35,418 nucleotides of DNA from the NCBI GenBank assembly GCA_905236505.1, contig CAJOPY010000163.1, positions 1 to 35,418 on the forward strand, in the 5' to 3' direction. Positions within the stretch are counted from its first letter, which is position 1; each line of letters starts with the position of its first letter. Of this stretch, positions 18,533 through 27,658 are shown piece by piece. Position numbers and translations under genes: made by a program. Under the pieces are notes generated by a model. The model was not told the DNA's origin, searched no databases, and saw nothing but the letters and a program-made list of their open reading frames with translations. This DNA is from Candidatus Gastranaerophilales bacterium. GTDB lineage: Bacteria; Cyanobacteriota; Vampirovibrionia; Gastranaerophilales; Gastranaerophilaceae.

Positions 18533-18899
18533 AAATCCTTTTTATAGATTAATCTAAACTAATTGTAACGATTTGTAACAAAACTTCAATCCTTATTTGA
18601 TACAATATCCTCTGTTTGTATGATTTTAATCCCAAAAAATACACCTTATATATGAATTTTTTTTTGAAAAATTAAAGTCATTTTTTACATATTAAACATT
18701 CCATACTCCATGTATATCGGCATTTTTTTGAAAAACTTTAGAAATTTTAACGAATTTTTTACAATTTTTTACATATTGTCATAATTCAGTATTCATATAT
18801 ACTGTAGACGTGTAGGGAATGTAATATTTCTTAACAAAAGCAATTATTTATAGAGTATTTTACAAAAATGTCATGGGAAAGTGTAAAGAAAGGGATATT
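18533..18899. promoter_or_regulatory. Divergent control region between the two arms of the pilus/BAM locus
   Basis: + strand TTGTCA(18776-18781)-N16-TATACT(18798-18803); minus strand TTGAAG-N16-TACAAT; palindrome TAGATTAATCTA at 18545-18556; exact repeats ATTTTTTACATATT at 18680 and 18764. Confidence 0.55.
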
Positions 18900-19511
18900 A
18901 TGAATTTTTTCAAAAAATTACTTATGAGCATAGGTGCATTGTTAATCTCTTTTTCATCGGTTTATGCCGTTCCGTCAAACGGGGCAAGTGCGGATTTTTC
19001 TTTTACACTTCCTACGTTCACTCACATATCTCCCGTTACAAGTCCGGTTTTAATTGCAAACATTACTGACAGAACAGGAAATTTATATGCTCCTCTTTCA
19101 GCTAAGTTTAAGGTAATAACAAATTCACGTGAAAAAGTTAATTTATATTTAAAATCCAATATTGTAACAGATTCCGGATATGAAGAATCAATGTTTGAAC
19201 AGGGAGGACAAGTTTATATAGCATTCGGAAATTTGGCAAGAATACCGAAATCATCATCACTTGCAAATTGTAAAACAGGCGGTTCTCCAAAGGACAGTCC
19301 GGGAGTTGTAGCATATCCCGTAACATCAATTGCGGGAGCGGAACATTATAACTTTCTTCACGGAAAAAACAAATATGAGCTGACAGTTGATACCGGAACT
19401 CAATATGTTACCGTAAATGTTGGCTCACAGGTACTCAAAACATCATTTGCGGCCAACGATCCCAGAGGATTTTATCAAGCGGTATTATCACTTACGGAGG
19501 CAGATATATAG
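18900..19511 (+). CDS. Third pilin-like secreted subunit
   Basis: Start MNFFKKLLMSIGALLISFSSVYA after RBS gaaaggg; IAFGNLARIPKSSSLANCKTGG...GVVAYPV and C-terminal DPRGFYQAVLSLTEADI align with the 15415 protein. Confidence 0.65.
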   Translation: MNFFKKLLMSIGALLISFSSVYAVPSNGASADFSFTLPTFTHISPVTSPVLIANITDRTGNLYAPLSAKFKVITNSREKVNLYLKSNIVTDSGYEESMFEQGGQVYIAFGNLARIPKSSSLANCKTGGSPKDSPGVVAYPVTSIAGAEHYNFLHGKNKYELTVDTGTQYVTVNVGSQVLKTSFAANDPRGFYQAVLSLTEADI

Positions 19512-19542
19512 AATATAAGGAACAAAACGCTTTATAAAAAGT

Positions 19543-21864
19543 ATGAAAAAAATAAACTTTGTACAATTTTATAACAAAAATAAGCTGACAATAGCAGGGC
19601 TGTTGTTGGCTCTTAGCGTATCTTCGCCGAATGTTTATGCTGACGGATATTTTTCACCTCTGCCGGAAGCACTTCCCAAAAGTATATATTTAGACTCTTC
19701 TCAAGTTCTGCACCCGTTTATAAATTTGGATAAAGCCCCTTCTCCAAGCGAATACAGAAAAAATAAAATGTCTTCGTCATCGGTATTTTCTCCGGAGGAT
19801 AATACACAAGAAGGATTCAGCGAAAATAATCCTGCAAATAACGGTGATATTCCGACAAATTATGTTATGACAAAACAAGAAGAAACAAACGAATATAAGC
19901 ATTCTGACGCTTTTACACCTCCTGATTTTCAGGAAGAGAATAAAAGCCTTTCTGAGATTGATAAGTTTTTTAACACGCAAAATACAAACTATAATTCACC
20001 TGTCGGTTTTGATACTCAACTTAATAAAAATAATAAAGATAGCAGCTATGCAGCAACAGTAGAAGAAATGAGTAAGCTTTATACGGAAGAAGTCAGCGTT
20101 GAAGGTAAAACAATCAGCGGTATAAAATTTACCGGTTTAAATCTTATAAAAGAAGATGAGATTACATCTTATATTACAACTAAAAACGGCTCTTTATTTA
20201 ATTCCGAGAGAATTCAAAAAGATCTTCAAAATTTATATTCAACAGGATACTTTACTGATATAATGCAAGTTGAACCTGTTTTGAATGATGATGACACCGT
20301 TGAACTTGAATTTATACTTCAAGAAAACGTTGCAGTGAATAATATAGACATCAAAGGAAATACCATATTTTCAGATGATGAACTTATGTATTACTTAAAA
20401 CCTTTAAAAAACAAGCCGCAAAACTTAAATTTGATAAACGTTGCAATAGAAAAAATAAATACACATTACCACGAGCAAGGATATATTTTGGAAGGTGTAA
20501 CTTCTGTAGACGATGATAAAGACGGGAATTTAACATTAGAAATAACTGAAGGTATTATAGACAAAATTGTTTTTGAAGGTAATAACAAAACACAGGATTT
20601 TGTTATAAAAAGAAATATTCTTACACAACCCGGAACTGTTTATAACGAAGATATCTTTAAAAAAGATTTAACAAGAGTTCACGCTACTCAAATATTTGAA
20701 GCTGTAGACAGAGAAATTGAACCCAGCCATGAAAAAGAAGGAGAGTACATTGTTACTGTTAAAGTTAAAGAAGCTTCATCAAACAGTGTTTCTATAGGAG
20801 CGGGTATTGACAGTGCTCTCGGTTTATTCGGTTCGGTCGGAGTAACAGAAAAGAATTTCTTAGGAAGGGCTCAACAATTGAGTTTATCAGGCATGATAGG
20901 TTCCGGTATTCTTCTTAGCGATGCTTCAATGAAAGAACGAATGAATTATCAGGTAGAATTATGTTTTAGAGAACCTCATTTTATAAATGCCGATAATTCG
21001 CTGCTTGCAAAAATGTATTACAGAGATTTGGGAAGTTACCAAGTTCCTCTTGCGATAGAGCGTAGATTTGGACTAAACAGTGTTATTACGCATAAAGTTA
21101 AAAAATACGATAACCTTACAACAAATCTCGGACTCGGGTATGAACATATTCATCTAAAAGAAGGTGATTTCGGAAAAATTGCTTCTCTATACGCACAAAG
21201 GAATATCAACATAGCACTGCGTGAAAAACAATTAACCGGCGGAAGTTTCTTTAATATTGCACCCGGAGTTAAATATAGCACTTTAGACAGTGAATTTATG
21301 CCAAGAGAAGGAACTGTTGCAAAGGCAAACTTTATAGAATCACTTGCAGTTGATAATATTAAAAATACAACCGGAAGGCTTGCAGGAAGTATAACGCATT
21401 ATTTCCCTGTGTTCCAAAAATCCACCTTATCAATTGGAGCTAAGGGCGGAATTAAAGTACACGGAGATGACATGCCGGAAGTTATGGCATTCGGACTTGG
21501 CGGACCATATACAGTCAGAGGCTTCCGTATGAACGGAATCGGTACGGGAGATTCATTCATTATGGGTTCTGCTGAACTTCAAACTCCGATACCGTTTATG
21601 GACAGATTTAAGTATGATGTGCTGAAAAATATGAGATTTGCATTCTTTGTTGACGCAGGTAAAGTATTTGACCCGACAATATCCGCAACATTATATGACA
21701 GACCGCTCAGTGCAATATCACTTGGCGTGGGTTTGAGAGTAAATATACCCGGAATGGGACCGATTTCTGTTGACTACGGCCTTCCAATTACGCATGTCGG
21801 AGCGTATAACTCTAAGGGCGGATACTTCACTTTCGGAACAGCCGGAATGTATGACAGTTATTAA
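19543..21864 (+). CDS. bamA: Omp85/BamA-family outer membrane assembly protein
   Basis: Signal peptide, ~150-aa Asn/Ser-rich linker, three POTRA-like repeats, Omp85 barrel with GGPYTVRGF (VRGF/Y motif) and GMGPISVDYGLP. Confidence 0.9.
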   Translation: MKKINFVQFYNKNKLTIAGLLLALSVSSPNVYADGYFSPLPEALPKSIYLDSSQVLHPFINLDKAPSPSEYRKNKMSSSSVFSPEDNTQEGFSENNPANNGDIPTNYVMTKQEETNEYKHSDAFTPPDFQEENKSLSEIDKFFNTQNTNYNSPVGFDTQLNKNNKDSSYAATVEEMSKLYTEEVSVEGKTISGIKFTGLNLIKEDEITSYITTKNGSLFNSERIQKDLQNLYSTGYFTDIMQVEPVLNDDDTVELEFILQENVAVNNIDIKGNTIFSDDELMYYLKPLKNKPQNLNLINVAIEKINTHYHEQGYILEGVTSVDDDKDGNLTLEITEGIIDKIVFEGNNKTQDFVIKRNILTQPGTVYNEDIFKKDLTRVHATQIFEAVDREIEPSHEKEGEYIVTVKVKEASSNSVSIGAGIDSALGLFGSVGVTEKNFLGRAQQLSLSGMIGSGILLSDASMKERMNYQVELCFREPHFINADNSLLAKMYYRDLGSYQVPLAIERRFGLNSVITHKVKKYDNLTTNLGLGYEHIHLKEGDFGKIASLYAQRNINIALREKQLTGGSFFNIAPGVKYSTLDSEFMPREGTVAKANFIESLAVDNIKNTTGRLAGSITHYFPVFQKSTLSIGAKGGIKVHGDDMPEVMAFGLGGPYTVRGFRMNGIGTGDSFIMGSAELQTPIPFMDRFKYDVLKNMRFAFFVDAGKVFDPTISATLYDRPLSAISLGVGLRVNIPGMGPISVDYGLPITHVGAYNSKGGYFTFGTAGMYDSY

Positions 21865-21890
21865 AATTTAAACCGGAAGGGGGATAAATT

Positions 21891-22334
21891 ATGAAAAAAT
21901 TAATCTTAGCACTTGCTTTTATAAGTCTTATTACTCCAAGCTTTGCAGGTGGTGTCGGATATGTGGATTATGAAAAAGTAGCTGCAAATTATCAATTTGC
22001 AAAATCTTCCATGAGGGAAATTGAGGCTAAGGCAAAAGAAATTGAGCAATATCTTGAGAAAAAAGAAGAAGAATTTAATAAATTAGATTCGCCCGTGCAG
22101 AAAAAAAAGCTTGAAACACAAGTACAGTCAGAGTTAAAGGTCAAAGAAACCGCATTTAATGATTTTCGTGAAAAACGTGAAGAACTTGTTTATACAAGAA
22201 TTCACGCAGTATCTGAAAAAATACGTCTTGAAAAAGGTTTAGATGCTATTTTAGACGCAAGGAGTGTTTTTTCAGGCGGAGTTGACATAACAAACGATTT
22301 AATAAACAAGCTGAATTCCGGTTTGCAAAATTAA
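21891..22334 (+). CDS. OmpH/Skp-family periplasmic chaperone
   Basis: Signal peptide; VGYVDYEKVAANYQFAKSSMREIEAKAKEIEQYLEKKEEEFNKL; directly after Omp85 gene. Confidence 0.85.
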   Translation: MKKLILALAFISLITPSFAGGVGYVDYEKVAANYQFAKSSMREIEAKAKEIEQYLEKKEEEFNKLDSPVQKKKLETQVQSELKVKETAFNDFREKREELVYTRIHAVSEKIRLEKGLDAILDARSVFSGGVDITNDLINKLNSGLQN

Positions 22335-22415
22335 GGTAAAATCAATTTGTTATACGCAATTTAACTAAAATAATACATAAATAATTAAACAAACAGATAA
22401 ATTTGAGGGAAAAAA

Positions 22416-23594
22416 ATGGCAACACTAAATACATCAATATTGGGAATAGAATTTGAAAATCCGTTTTTACTTGCTTCGGCACCTCCGACAGCTTCAATAG
22501 AAAGTATAGATAAAGCTTTTGAAATGGGCTGGGGCGGAGCAGTTTTAAAGACAATAACTCCGGATGATTTAGAGATGATTGAAACAAGTCCGCGTTATGC
22601 GACAATTAAAGAAAAAGGGAAAGTAATTTGTCTTCAAAATATAGAGTTATTGAGCCATGAAACTGTTCAATATTGGGTAGAAGGTATTAAATATCTTAAA
22701 GAAAAACACCCGTCTAAAGTTATAATTGCAAGCATTATGGCTCCGGTAGAGAGAAAAGAATGGCAGAACCTTGTCAAAACACTTAATGATACACCGATAG
22801 ATGCTTATGAACTGAATTTTTCATGTCCGCACGGCATGCCGGAAAGAAATATCGGAATGGCAATAGGAACAAGCGCTGAAATATCAATTCTTATAACTTC
22901 TTGGGTAAAATCTGTTGCGACCAAACCTGTTTTTGTAAAATTGACACCAAATGTAACTGATATAACTTGGATTGCAAAAGCAGTAGAAAGAGCCGGTGCT
23001 GACGGTTTTGCAGCAATTAATACGGTGCAAAGTTTTATGGGAATTAATTTAGACACTCTGGAACCTGTTCTTAATATAGACGGACATTCTACTTATGGAG
23101 GATTATCCGGCGAAGCCGTTAAGCCAATAGGATTTAAATGTGTTGCACAATTAAGGCAAAATTCTGATTTACCTATTTTGGGTATGGGTGGAATTTCCAC
23201 TTGGGAAGATGCCGCACAATATATAGCACTCGGCTCTGATGTTGTTCAAATTTGTACAGAAGTTATGATTAACGGATACGGAATAATAAACGGATTAAGA
23301 ACAGGACTTTTAAACTATCTGAATGAAAAAGGATTTAATAATATATCAGATTTAAAAAATGTTGCAGTGCAGAAAATTACATCACATGAAAAATTAAATA
23401 AAAAGTCACATCTTTATCCTTCAATAGATAAAGAAAAGTGCGTATCTTGCGGTAAATGCGCAAAAATATGTTCAGAATCGGAACACCGAGCATTGAGTTT
23501 TAAAGAAGATAATTTGTGTATTAATAAAGAACAATGTGTCGGGTGTTCACTGTGCAGCCATGTATGCCCGAAAGAAGCTATAAAAATGTGCTGA
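22416..23594 (+). CDS. PreA-like dihydropyrimidine/dihydroorotate dehydrogenase with two 4Fe-4S motifs
   Basis: DHOD-like TIM barrel (GIEFENPFLLASAPPT, YELNFSCPHGMPERNIGMAIG, LPILGMGGISTWEDAAQYIALGSDVVQICT) plus CVSCGKCAKIC and CVGCSLCSHVCPKEAI. Confidence 0.9.
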   Translation: MATLNTSILGIEFENPFLLASAPPTASIESIDKAFEMGWGGAVLKTITPDDLEMIETSPRYATIKEKGKVICLQNIELLSHETVQYWVEGIKYLKEKHPSKVIIASIMAPVERKEWQNLVKTLNDTPIDAYELNFSCPHGMPERNIGMAIGTSAEISILITSWVKSVATKPVFVKLTPNVTDITWIAKAVERAGADGFAAINTVQSFMGINLDTLEPVLNIDGHSTYGGLSGEAVKPIGFKCVAQLRQNSDLPILGMGGISTWEDAAQYIALGSDVVQICTEVMINGYGIINGLRTGLLNYLNEKGFNNISDLKNVAVQKITSHEKLNKKSHLYPSIDKEKCVSCGKCAKICSESEHRALSFKEDNLCINKEQCVGCSLCSHVCPKEAIKMC

Positions 23595-23621
23595 TATAAG
23601 TTTATAGGACGGAGTAATTTT

Positions 23622-24221
23622 ATGGAAATTTTATCATACGTAATATGCATTTTTTTATTTTTATTAGCAACAATTATTGTTTCAAAAATAATTGTTCTAA
23701 AAAATATTGTGTACAAAGAACCGAAAATTTTAGCAAATAAAAAGGTACTGGTTGTTTATTATTCAAATAACGGCAATACTAAAAATATTGCAGAAAATCT
23801 TAAATCTGTAACGGGCGGAGATATAAAAGAAATAGAACTAAATGAAAAATATTCCGACAATATTTTTAAAATGTCAAAATTAGTAAGAAAACAATTAAAA
23901 GAAGGTTATTTACCTAAAATAAATAATATTGATATTTCCGGTTATGATGTTGTTTTTGTCTGTTCTCCGATTTGGGATTTTTCCATTTCTTTGCCTGTAA
24001 AATCTTTTTTAAAAAATAATAACTTTGAAAATAAAATAATAATACCGTTTTTTACATATTCAGGCGGAGCCGGCAAAAATAAATTAATTAAAGAAATTGA
24101 AAATTTAACCGGAAATGTTAATATAAAAAATCCTTTATTTATGTTTGAAAACGGAATTATACTTGTAAAAGAACAAATTATAAACCTGTTAAATAAGCTG
24201 CCGAATAATATTGAAAACTAA
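23622..24221 (+). CDS. Membrane-anchored flavodoxin-like protein
   Basis: N-terminal TM (LSYVICIFLFLLATIIVSKIIVL) then KVLVVYYSNNGNTKNIAE FMN-binding loop and VFVCSPIWDFSISLPVKSFL. Confidence 0.85.
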   Translation: MEILSYVICIFLFLLATIIVSKIIVLKNIVYKEPKILANKKVLVVYYSNNGNTKNIAENLKSVTGGDIKEIELNEKYSDNIFKMSKLVRKQLKEGYLPKINNIDISGYDVVFVCSPIWDFSISLPVKSFLKNNNFENKIIIPFFTYSGGAGKNKLIKEIENLTGNVNIKNPLFMFENGIILVKEQIINLLNKLPNNIEN

Positions 24222-24241
24222 AAATTATAGTATTAGATATG

Positions 24242-24574
24242 CTAATCGTTATTTGAACTAACAGACTCGCTTTGGGCGGTTTTCCACAGCTCTCTTAACT
24301 TGTCTTTTATGCCTATTCTTCCAAACCATTTATAAATAAATCTTTCTTCGTAACCTAATCCGCCGTTTAGCTTAACACAATCTTTTACTGAAAAAACAGC
24401 TTCCGATATTGATACCCTTACAAAAAAGTGTTCTTGTTGATATTTTGATAAATCCATCCATATTTTCAGGTTGTTATATTTTGCAATATTTACGGTTCTA
24501 ATGTTGTGAGCATCAGATTGTTCCTGAATCATAAAACTTCTTAAATTGTCTTCTAAGTCTTTAAATGTAGCCAT
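24242..24574 (-). CDS. Hypothetical 110-aa protein
   Basis: ORF closely spaced (9 bp) downstream of PFL-family gene. Confidence 0.65.
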   Translation of the reverse strand: MATFKDLEDNLRSFMIQEQSDAHNIRTVNIAKYNNLKIWMDLSKYQQEHFFVRVSISEAVFSVKDCVKLNGGLGYEERFIYKWFGRIGIKDKLRELWKTAQSESVSSNND

Positions 24575-24582
24575 TCTTTTCC

Positions 24583-25950
24583 TTAATTATTTAAACTGTG
24601 AATAGGTGCAGGAATTCTTCCGCCTCTGTTTACAAAATTCTCTGACGAAAGTGAATTAACTTTCATAATCGGAGCTTCTCCAAGAAGTCCTCCAAACACT
24701 ATTCTATCACCGACATTTTTATTTGGCGCGGGAATAATTCTTGCTGCAGTCGTTTTTTTATTTATCATACCAATTGCCATCTCATCAGCTATCATGCCTG
24801 CAATTGTAGAACTTGGTGTATCACCAGGAATTGCAATCATATCTAACCCGACAGAACAAACACAAGTCATTGCTTCCAATTTATCAAAAGTAAGATATTC
24901 CTTTTGTGCCGCTTCAATCATGCCTGCATCTTCAGATACAGGGATAAACGCTCCCGACAAACCTCCTACATAAGAACTTGCCATAATTCCGCCTTTTTTT
25001 ACAGCATCATTTAACATTGCAAGAGCGGCAGTCGTTCCGTGTGCACCGGCATGCTCCAAGCCCATTGCTTGAAATATTTGTGCAACACTATCACCTACAG
25101 CAGGAGTTGGAGCTAAAGATAAATCAATTACACCAAACGGTATATTAAGCATTTTTGCAAGTTTTCTGCCTATAAGTTCTCCTGTTCCGGTTATTTTATA
25201 TGCAGTTTGTTTTATTTTGTTAGATAAAACGCCCAAATCGGCATTTTTACCTAAATCACTTATAGCGGCTCTGACTACTCCCGGACCTGATACACCAATA
25301 TTCAACGCGCATTCCGGTTCTCCGTATCCGCAATATGCACCCGCCATAAAAGGATTATCACCGACGGAATTACAAAAAACAACAAGCTTTGCTGCCGCTA
25401 TACCGTCTTTGTCTGATGTTAATTCAGCGCATTTTTTTATAGTATCAGACATTTTTAAAACAGCGTCCATATTTATTCCGGCTTTTGAAGTAGCAACATT
25501 TACCGAAGAACAAAGTTTTTCTGTTTCGGCAAGCGCTTCAGGTATTGAATTTATAAGTGCTATATCTCCTTGCGTAAAGCCTTTTTCAACAAGTGCGGAA
25601 AAACCTCCGATAAAATCTATACCGAGTTCATTTGCCATTTCATTAAGTGTTTTTGCTATTTTTACATAATCTTTTTCTTTGCAGGATTCTCCGATAAGAG
25701 AAATCGGAGTAACTGCAATTCTTTTATTTACTATCGGAATAGAATATTCATTTTCTATCTCGTTTGCGTATTTTACCAAATTTTGAGCATACTTATTTAA
25801 CTTATATCTTATCTTGTCACACACAACTCCGACATCTTCGGATAAACAATCACGCAAACTTATTGCAAGCGTTACTGTTCTGATATCATAGTTGTAAAGC
25901 TTTATCATGTTTATTGTTTCAAGAATAAGGTTTTCATCAAAAATAGTCAT
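24583..25950 (-). CDS. PFL family protein (DUF711/UPF0210)
   Basis: [78 protein letters not shown]; start taken at internal ATG. Confidence 0.9.
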   Translation of the reverse strand: MTIFDENLILETINMIKLYNYDIRTVTLAISLRDCLSEDVGVVCDKIRYKLNKYAQNLVKYANEIENEYSIPIVNKRIAVTPISLIGESCKEKDYVKIAKTLNEMANELGIDFIGGFSALVEKGFTQGDIALINSIPEALAETEKLCSSVNVATSKAGINMDAVLKMSDTIKKCAELTSDKDGIAAAKLVVFCNSVGDNPFMAGAYCGYGEPECALNIGVSGPGVVRAAISDLGKNADLGVLSNKIKQTAYKITGTGELIGRKLAKMLNIPFGVIDLSLAPTPAVGDSVAQIFQAMGLEHAGAHGTTAALAMLNDAVKKGGIMASSYVGGLSGAFIPVSEDAGMIEAAQKEYLTFDKLEAMTCVCSVGLDMIAIPGDTPSSTIAGMIADEMAIGMINKKTTAARIIPAPNKNVGDRIVFGGLLGEAPIMKVNSLSSENFVNRGGRIPAPIHSLNN

Positions 25951-26056
25951 AACTAAAATATACCACACATAAATAACAAGTTAAACGGTTAATGATTAAA
26001 TTTCTTTTTTGGGTTTTTATATTAAAATTAAAAATATAAAGTATGAGAGGTTTTTT

Positions 26057-27031
26057 ATGATTGATTGTTTATCAAATCCGTCTTGGATAAATCCGCAAAT
26101 AGATTGTTTATTATATCTGCAAAATTTTAGAATAGGACATTTGGAATGCTTTGACAAATTTTTCTTATCAATAACTATTTTTGGAGAATTTTGGCTTCCG
26201 ACATTAATTTGTGCAATAGTATACTGGTGTATTGACTTTCGTGCGGGAGTATATTTATTTACACTTGAAGGATTTAATATATTATTAACTCATTTTTTCA
26301 AAATGCTGGCTTGCGTTTATCGTCCTTGGATTTTGAACAATAGCCTTCACCCTTCGGAGCTTGCGGTTCCGTATGCCAAAGGATATTCTTTTCCCAGCGG
26401 ACACTCTGCCATGACTTCTTCTGTTGTCGGAGGTGTTGCTTATTTAGTCAGAAAGAAAAAACTTCTTTGTATAACTTTAATCGGATTAATTTTACTTGTC
26501 GGTTTTTCAAGACTTTGGCTAGGTGTACATACTCCGCAAGATGTAGTTTGCGGTTTATTAACAGGTCTGATTCTTATTTTTGGAGTAAATTCTTTAATAA
26601 ATTGGGCTGAAAACGACAAAAACAGATATTTATATTTGCTATTTGGAATTAATTTACTTGCTGTACTGGCTTTGATTTATATTAGTTACTTTAATACTTA
26701 CAGGATAGACTACATATCTGGAGAGCTGCTCGTAAATCCGCAAAAATCAATCTACGTAACATATGTTGTATTTGGTTATGCTTTGGGAATTTTAAACGGT
26801 TGTTTTATAAGCAGAAGATTTTTTCCGTTTAATCCTAAAGAAAACATTTTATCATTAAGGATAATTAGGGGTATTATAGGTTCAATTATTCTTATTTTAT
26901 TATTAAAGTATTTGCTGGAATTTATAATAATGAACATTATTGCATTAAAATTTGCAATGACTATAATGTTTATACTTGGAATTTTTGTAACATTAATCTA
27001 CCCTTTGATTTTTACAAAACTGAAATTATAA
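26057..27031 (+). CDS. PAP2-superfamily membrane phosphatase
   Basis: KMLACVYRPW, YSFPSGHSAMTSS, SRLWLGVHTPQDVVCG phosphatase motifs; multi-TM; start at ATG 26057 after GAGAGG. Confidence 0.9.
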   Translation: MIDCLSNPSWINPQIDCLLYLQNFRIGHLECFDKFFLSITIFGEFWLPTLICAIVYWCIDFRAGVYLFTLEGFNILLTHFFKMLACVYRPWILNNSLHPSELAVPYAKGYSFPSGHSAMTSSVVGGVAYLVRKKKLLCITLIGLILLVGFSRLWLGVHTPQDVVCGLLTGLILIFGVNSLINWAENDKNRYLYLLFGINLLAVLALIYISYFNTYRIDYISGELLVNPQKSIYVTYVVFGYALGILNGCFISRRFFPFNPKENILSLRIIRGIIGSIILILLLKYLLEFIIMNIIALKFAMTIMFILGIFVTLIYPLIFTKLKL

Positions 27032-27108
27032 AAGATTAATAAATTAAATTCTCTTTAAAAGGCAATTTTTTTAAACAAATTGTTTTTATATATATAAGGA
27101 TTTAATTT

Positions 27109-27657
27109 ATGGGAGAAAAAGTTACAAAACCAAATATAAACGGATACGTTGCAACATCTAATTACTTTTCTTTTAATAAAGCAAACGAAAATCTGACGCT
27201 TATCGGCGGAAATTGTAATATTACAAAGAAAATTAATGTTTCGCTTGCAATAGGCAATGATTGCACGACTGATTTCAAAACAACCAAAAACAAGCCTGCT
27301 ATAGAAGCAAAAATTAAATATAATTTAAACAAAAATTTGAATATACAGAGCAGATTTCGTGAAATAGGAGGAAGTGAACAATATCGTCTGGCATTTGGAG
27401 GCAGTCATGGTATAGATAAAAACAATTCGTTATATTGGGCGCTGCACGGCACTTGTAAAGATAACCACAATGAATACAAATTGAATACAGGCGGCTGGTT
27501 AGGAGTTTCGCATAAATGTAAAAACGGAATAATTGTATCAGGAGAATTTCAACAAAATGTACCGCTAAACAGTACCAACAAAAACATATGGCAAACGCTC
27601 GCCGATTTTAAGAGTTCCGATAAAATGGCAAGCGTTTTCGTAATAATTCCGTTTTAG
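27109..27657 (+). CDS. Hypothetical beta-strand-rich protein (porin-like pattern, no signal peptide)
   Basis: Alternating beta pattern, C-terminal ...VFVIIPF; RBS aagga upstream. Confidence 0.65.
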   Translation: MGEKVTKPNINGYVATSNYFSFNKANENLTLIGGNCNITKKINVSLAIGNDCTTDFKTTKNKPAIEAKIKYNLNKNLNIQSRFREIGGSEQYRLAFGGSHGIDKNNSLYWALHGTCKDNHNEYKLNTGGWLGVSHKCKNGIIVSGEFQQNVPLNSTNKNIWQTLADFKSSDKMASVFVIIPF

Positions 27658-27658
27658 C

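Noticed and set aside
18657-18729. Poly-T tracts (9 T and 7 T) as phase-variation switches for the pilus promoter
   Set aside because: They lie outside the predicted -35/-10 spacers, and similar homopolymers are common in this AT-rich DNA; no direct evidence
25217-25669. 150-aa + strand ORF opposite the PFL-family gene
   Set aside because: Antisense shadow of a well-supported conserved CDS; Ser/Phe/Pro-rich composition typical of reverse-frame translation
27063-27090. caattt-N8-aaattg followed by tttttata after the PAP2 gene as a terminator
   Set aside because: Very weak A/T stem; possible but not supportable
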